Below are positions 58,428 to 64,000 of a stretch of DNA of 64,000 nt, piece after piece. Below the pieces are notes generated by a model that was not told the DNA's origin, did not search any database, and saw nothing but the letters and a program-made list of their open reading frames with translations. The stretch is taken from assembly GCF_000204055.1 (NCBI RefSeq), contig NW_006768844.1:1-64000 (forward strand), read 5' to 3'. Source of the stretch: Melampsora larici-populina 98AG31. Its lineage: Eukaryota; Basidiomycota; Pucciniomycetes; Pucciniales; Melampsoraceae. The position numbers were made by a program, and so were the translations under genes. The first letter of the stretch is position 1. The number at the start of each line of letters is the position of its first letter.

Positions 58428-59096
58428 TCACCTTTATTCAACAATTTATCAAAACTATTGGTTTGTTGTGATGGATTTTGGTTTAAAGGTGGGATAATCT
58501 TTCAAGTTTTGAGAAGTTTTCAGTTTTGTTCAAATGGATTCTTATTTGAATAAAAACCATCAAAAGAAAATGTAATTTTATACTTTACTTTACACTTCTT
58601 GATTATATTTTTCACGATGCTTTTACTTATTCTTATAATCTCCGAGTCCTATATATAATCAGGTTTTGTTGTTTCAATTAATCAATCAATCAAAAAAGAT
58701 GAAACCTTTCAAAGATTATTATTTATACTTGATCATTGTTGTAAAGCAAAGACCAAATTCATTTCTGAGAGTTTTTTTATCTTTTCAATTTTCATTAGGT
58801 TTTGATTCTATGAACTTTCATTGGTTCACATTGATGATTCTTTGCACCATTAAACAGTATCTTGAATGAAACACATGTAGTATATAATGACATTGATGAT
58901 GACTATTGTACATACAAGATGAAATCCTTCCAACAGAGAAAGTTGACAAGAAAAAAAAGATATCCAAGGAAAAAAGAAACAAAAGAAATCATAGGATCTG
59001 TGTTAAATCACCCCTGTTTACTTTGGACTACATCCTTGACATCCAAGGCAATGTATACCCAAGGATACCTCAGACTTTACAATCTGAGGTATCTTT
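58428..59096. other. 3' flank of the HSBP1-like gene
   Basis: AT-rich sequence with no supported gene. The overlapping frames at 58862-59197 and 58906-59145 extend into the TATAC repeat and are not convincing. Confidence 0.4.
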
Positions 59097-61312
59097 GCCA
59101 GCAGCAAGGGTGCAACTATACTATACTATACTATACTATACTTGACTATACTGGGTATAGTATATTTCAACTATACTATACCAAGTACTGGGTATAGTAT
59201 ATTTCAACCATACTTCACTATACTGTGTATACTACCTTATTTTGTCCTTCATTCTTTCATTTTTCATTATTTTTTGTATCATTGCATTGACTGGACAGTA
59301 ATGTATTGGATGGTTGTTTTTTACCGTGAATGATTCAAATTATTCAAAGAACCAACCAAATCACTGCTGGTGCAATTCACTGGTTCAATTTTGGCTTTGC
59401 CAAGAAATTGCTCAAAAGATCAAACATATGTGTATGATGTATTGGTGTATATTTGACTATTTATAGTGCATCATTGGTTTCTTTACTCATTGGGTTGAAT
59501 TCTTTGTCTGGTAGTTTACAACTTATGATTACACAATTTAAACAAAATGAAAACTAAGAATTCAATCCTTTCTTGAAGTCAGCTCTGACAAAAACAAACA
59601 CAGCACCACTACATAATTTACTTATGATTTCTTGCAGCTTCCTCCTCCGCCAAACATAGAGCCATTGTTTCTCCCTTGATTGCGGTCACAGACATCAGCT
59701 GCAGTTGAAAAACTTCATTCAACAGGGCAGGAAGTAGCACTTGTAGCAAGATAATTGTGTGCCAAACTTGTGAGTACCGGATATCAAGACTTATTCATCT
59801 GATCATGAAATAGCCATATAAGAACATTAGACCAGGATTAAATCAAATAAGGAATCAAACTTATATTCCACCATATCAGAGCCTCCTTGGGATCAAGATC
59901 AACCTCCTTATCTGGGGCATCATCTGCTTGAAGCAAGCCTGGTACACAGCGTAAACAAAAACATGCAGCGCGCAGCGCTGCCGCATAACTACCCAGGTAG
60001 CAAAAATGCTTTGATTTTAGGGTCAGACTTGGGTCCACTACACCCCCAGCTACCGGAGCCAGGTCAGCCACCATTTCCGCTATCTTTGTACCAGCCTCCT
60101 CCACACTCTTCATATCACAGTACCACACCATCTGATCAATCTACCGCCTTTTTGAAATCTGATTTCCTCAAAATTGCCTTGATGGAAGATCTATCACCAC
60201 CTTTTCCTGTCCACCTGTCTGATCTCAAAGCCTCATCAACAATCCAAGTGGTGATTGTTCTGGTTGTCAATTTTTTGACCCCATAGTGCAAACACACTGA
60301 TTTTGAGGTATGAAGGTAAGCAACACCCTTTTTTGATTGATCACTCAAACCACAAACTACAGTATATTATAGTTTTTGACAAGTCTTTCCTTCCGTTATA
60401 TTTACTCCAATTTTTTTGTTAACATCAATTATCATCAATCAAAATCAACTTTCATCTTAAATTCATCACATCCTTATCCTTCTTGAACACCTTTCTCACA
60501 CCCTTCTTCCAAGCTTTTAGACCTATATACCAAGATGTTGAACAAGCAACCTACTTTAGATTCCTTTGTAGCATCTGGATACGATACCAACAAGACTTTG
60601 GCTCCCCCTTGTCAATCATCCTGAGTGATCACACCAGCAAGGCCCATGCCTGGAATGATCACCCCGAGTTCGGACTCACAACATGCTCTTGCTGATTCCA
60701 ATTATTTCAAATCAACAAGAGATGTCAGAGATGCTCATGTCCATCAACACCGAGAAAGATATGCTTCACTACCAGGTGATGAAGTGGTTCATGAACCATT
60801 ACAAACTTGAGGCTGATCAAAGAACATCACACATCCATCTTCCCAAGGAAGAACTCTTAATTTTATGTTTTATGTTTTTCACTCATATTCATTTATTCAC
60901 TTTTGTGTTTTATTTGTTTCACTCTATTGATTTCTTTTATATTTGATATATAGGTCACTGTATGCTCCAACAGTATCTTGCGCTGAGACTACAATTTTTG
61001 AGGAAGTTAATCCCTTCTTGCACAAGTTCTCTCCTTGGACTATATCCAAATCCTTGGTGTGGAAAAAGCTATAAGGACTTGAAGCAAGCTCCCTGCCAAA
61101 CCCAAATCTCTGAGGTTATGGAACGTACACATTTGACGTAAGTCCCTTGCTTGACGCCTCGCAAGGATGCGCGAGCGTAGGACTTTGTTGAGTTTAGCAG
61201 TATAGTACAAAGTACCAATACTATACTCACTGCCAGTATAGTACCACAACCTGTTACTATACTCATCTATACCAATACAGCTATAGTATAGTTGCACTCT
61301 TGCTGGCAGTGA
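59097..61312. mobile_element. Candidate inverted-repeat element with TATAC-rich ends
   Basis: The left end reads GCCAGCAGCAAGGGTGCAAC followed by repeated CTATA; the right end is its inverse (GTTGCACTCTTGCTGGC at about 61293-61312 preceded by TATAGTATA). Inside each end lie 100-190 bp of short TATAC/TATAG palindromes. The 2.2-kb interior has only short, broken frames (59838-60131 minus; 60539-60640 plus, starting MLNKQPTLDSFVASGYDT). No catalytic motif was recognised and no clean target duplication was found, so the class is open. Confidence 0.45.
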
Positions 61313-62238
61313 GGGTTCAATTGTTGATTCTTGCAATAATAACACTCTGGGGTATTTGATGGGTTTGACTGCCAGCAAACTATTTGTTTAAAAACCATTC
61401 AAAAAATTAAAACTCATAGTATTCAACAAATCAGTATAACAGCATATTTCTAAAGGTCATTTCAAGCACTTTTAGACATTTCAAGTGTAATCTCAAGATA
61501 CACAAAAATATTACTATGAAAGTTGAGTAATCTTTTTCTGAGGATGTAGAAAATTAATAAAAGATTGTAAAATGACTCAACAAATAGATCTTTCTTGGAA
61601 AGCCTTTGGTTTGTCTAGGTTAAGATGATCATCTAGATTCATTCCTCCATCACAAGTGAATGATCCTGTTGTGCTCAATGGTCTTCCTAGTGGATTAATC
61701 CAATCATTTGTAGCTGCAATAAGGTTTGAACAAACAAAAATCATCAGTTTTTTTATCATTCATCAATCAAATGATTCAAAAATCAAAAAATTGTTTTTGT
61801 ACTAGGCGTTTTGTTGTCACCCCTTTTGCATGAATCACAGGAATAGTACAGCGGACCTCCAGGAGGGTTTAACACACCACACCCTTTGCACATGAATTGT
61901 GTACATACATAGTTAAAAGGAAAAGTATTTAAAGCATTGGGCCAGTTTACAAGTTTTGTTCTTTTGAAAAATGATAAACACAATGGGGATTTGAAAAAAA
62001 AAACTAAAGGATCAAAAGGAAAATGTTAGACTGACAATGTGTATGTGAATTCCATTCTGGTGGTATCTGTGAGCCTAATAGCGTCTGTTAGGCTAGTAGA
62101 GTCAATAAAACGGTTGTACACATAGTGTTGTAAAAGCTATGGTTTTAATTTTCAATTTGGGTTTTGTGAGATTTCAATTTTTGCTGTTGACCCATCTTGT
62201 GGTCAAACACGTAATCCATAACTTCTCCAATTTTTGAT
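61313..62238. other. Gene-free spacer
   Basis: AT-rich, no supported gene. Short minus-strand frames at 61577-61759 and 61783-61983 have no recognisable domain. Confidence 0.4.
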
Positions 62239-63258
62239 ATGAAGCCCTTAGCATCTGATATCAAAAACTGGATGGCCGGAATGCACCTAGCAAAGATGAG
62301 GAACATTGATATCAGAAATGCCCTTGGATGCCCAGTCACAACAGTCCAATCTGTCATTGCTAGATTCAAGATCAAAGGTTCAGCTAAGCATCAAAAACCT
62401 ACAGGTTGACCATCTCTGTTGACCAATTGCAATCTCTGACATCTTGAGTGTGATGTCAAAAAACTTGCCGGGATCCCATGCGTGAGTTGGTCCAGGAATT
62501 GGTGACAAAAGCTAGTGCTACTACAATCCGGCTGGCTCTGAAATCACTTGGTTACAACTCAAGAGTGGCAATAGTCAATCTGTATTGGAATGCTAAACAT
62601 AAAGCTGCACATCTTGAGTTTGCAAAACATCATGTGGCATGGACAGTGGATGATTGTAACCGAGTCATCTGGACGGATGAATCAACCTTTGAAATTGGGA
62701 AGCCTTATCACAAAGTTTGAGTTTGGCAAAAAGTGACAGAAAAGTATGAGGCATCCTGCTTGGCACCCTCTTTCAAGTTGGGCCGTAGTTCAGTGATGGT
62801 CTGGGGTGGTTTCATTCCTGGACACAAGCTCAAGCTCAAGCTTGTCATCATGGAGCCTGGTTTTCAAAACTCAGACAACTTTATCGAGCAAGTGTATGAA
62901 AAATTGTTAGAACCCTTTTTGCACAAGTCAAGCAATACCAAAGATCACATTTTGATGGAGTATGGAGCTCCAGTCCATCACTCTAAACTTTCTTCCAAAT
63001 GGTGTGAGAAAGATGGAATAGTTGAGTTAAAATGGTCAGCGCAGTCACCCAATCTGAACCCAATCAAGAACCTTTGGTCCCTCATGAAATCTGATATCTC
63101 AACCAAACATCCGATCAAGGATCTGGATTCCTTGAAGGCCAATGTGTTGAAGTCATAGGAGAGTGTACCTACTGAGAGATTGGAACGTCTAGCTGCCTTG
63201 ATGCCCAAGCAAATTCAAGCCATCATCACAGCCAAGGGCGGATCCACCCATTGGTGAT
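62239..63258 (+). pseudogene. Tc1/mariner transposase pseudogene
   Basis: The N-terminal HTH is recognisable from 62239 (MKPLASDIKNWMAGMHLAKM, then RNALGCPVTTVQSVIARFK), followed by stops near 62408. A second block from 62478 (ASATTIRLALKSLGYNSR) runs to VIWTDESTFEIGK (first catalytic Asp), then a TGA at 62718-62720. The frame resumes with SSVMVWGGFIPGHKLKLKL. The second acidic site is changed (LMEYGAPVHHSK, where family members have Asp before G/N-A-P-x-H) and the third is Asn in SPNLNPIKNLW instead of the usual Asp, so the copy could not catalyse transposition. The C-terminus is interrupted again at 63157-63159. Terminal repeats were not located. Confidence 0.85.
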
Positions 63259-63469
63259 TGACCAGGTAAATATTTTCAACTCTTTACCGTGGGTCTCTGT
63301 CTCTACATCATCAATTAGACAGCATGTTTATTCTTCATGATGTCCATTTTTATTAGGTATGATATATGTACATTAAAACTTATGATGAGGTTTGTAAAAC
63401 AAAAATTGACTTTTTTTTTAAAAAAAAAATAAAAAATCCGTAGCTTTTCCGTGACTACGTGTACAAGGT

Positions 63470-64000
63470 CTGATCACTTCTACTAAAGGTGTGTAGAAAC
63501 AATATCTACAAGTATGAACAGGTAGAGACTTGGGTGTAAGAGCTTCACTTGGAATAAACAAGTAAAGACTCCAGTTAGTGGAACTTTAACCAAAGGCTTT
63601 AGCGCAGATATTTTGGGTTAATGATTGTCTTTACAATAATAATTAAAAATGAGAGCAACTGAGGCACAGTTCTCAATTGTAATTTGATCCTCTTATTATT
63701 CAAAGCCAGGTCAAAGAAGGTGGTGTTAAAGTCTATTATAACACCAGGAACTTTACACTCTGACTAATAGAATTTTCCCCATAGATTTATAGTTTCTTAT
63801 ATCAGATTAATGCCAAATATGATATAATCAGTACTCAAGGATTACTCCCTTACAAGTAATTCCACCAAAGGAATATTACAGGAATCACTGATTATGGAGT
63901 CTAATCAGAAACAAAGTTGAATGGGCACATAGAGTAAGCAACAAGACACACGGTTTGAGTTTCAAGGTTTGTAGAATCAGGCCTTCAAAGCTTGGTAATT
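63470..64000 (-). repeat. LTR-like sequence, minus orientation, cut by the window edge
   Basis: Similar in inverted orientation to about 41700-42110, sharing AACAAGTAAAGACTCCAGTT, ATCTGATATAAG-type and TCTAATCAGA pieces and the stretch with ACCAGGAACTTTA. It continues to the window end. No retrotransposon coding sequence was seen beside it in the window. Confidence 0.5.

Noticed and set aside
59097..61312. hAT assignment from the CAGCAAGGGTGCAAC ends
   Set aside because: No matching 8-bp sequence flanks the two ends, and no hAT dimerisation or catalytic motif is visible inside.
1..64000. CRISPR array, tRNA, rRNA or bacterial-type operon
   Set aside because: No regular short repeat with unique spacers, no B-box plus cloverleaf candidate and no rRNA-like conserved stretch was noticed; the genes have spliceosomal introns. 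I could not run a tRNA scan, so a degenerate tRNA could have been missed.

Overview
The window looks like a piece of a rust-fungus (Pucciniales) nuclear genome, repeat-rich and AT-rich. The evidence is genes with many short introns (mostly about 45-110 bp) with GTAAGT-like donors, basidiomycete-type transposons, and several protein families that I recall only from rust genomes. The genus cannot be fixed from the sequence alone. A 100-base N block at 53906-54005 shows that this is a draft assembly.

Host genes form small islands. Minus-strand SidA-type L-ornithine N5-monooxygenase lies at 8930-11105 and TRM112 at 12704-13372. Two plus-strand paralogues of a predicted secreted nucleoside-hydrolase-like protein lie at 15839-17715 and 45847-47844. 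The biotin-protein ligase gene is at 48408-50573 (minus), a protein with a threefold internal repeat at 51934-53693 (minus), a DUF4112 membrane protein at 55767-56971 (minus) and an HSBP1-like coiled-coil protein at 57758-58427 (plus). For most of these I resolved exon borders that keep the frame open throughout.

The rest is largely mobile DNA. From left to right it holds: the 5' end of a KDZ-like transposase gene (1-419) with a plausible element end near 721; an inverted array of about 177-bp satellite units (about 880-2830); a copia-like gag remnant; a rust-type repeat-family gene (6164-8183); a CMC (Tnp2/EnSpm-like) transposase gene (18828-22991); an unknown 612-residue gene with an acidic tail (23492-25864); a CACTA-ended foldback element (25870-29301) split by an apparently intact pogo element (26518-29131); a TA-flanked inverted-repeat element (30776-31980); two hAT-like MITEs with perfect 8-bp target duplications (32089-32465 and 33465-33845); a 6.26-kb TA-flanked IS630/Tc1-type element (34112-40367) carrying a broken transposase and an intact 573-codon passenger gene; LTR-like sequence in opposite orientations at about 41560-42180 and 63470-64000; and a dead Tc1/mariner copy (62239-63258).

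The strongest candidates for something undescribed are the passenger-carrying IS630/Tc1-type element, the nested foldback/pogo pair whose empty site can be inferred from its own symmetry, the secreted nucleoside-hydrolase-like paralogues, and two interlocking inverted repeats at 18409-18596.
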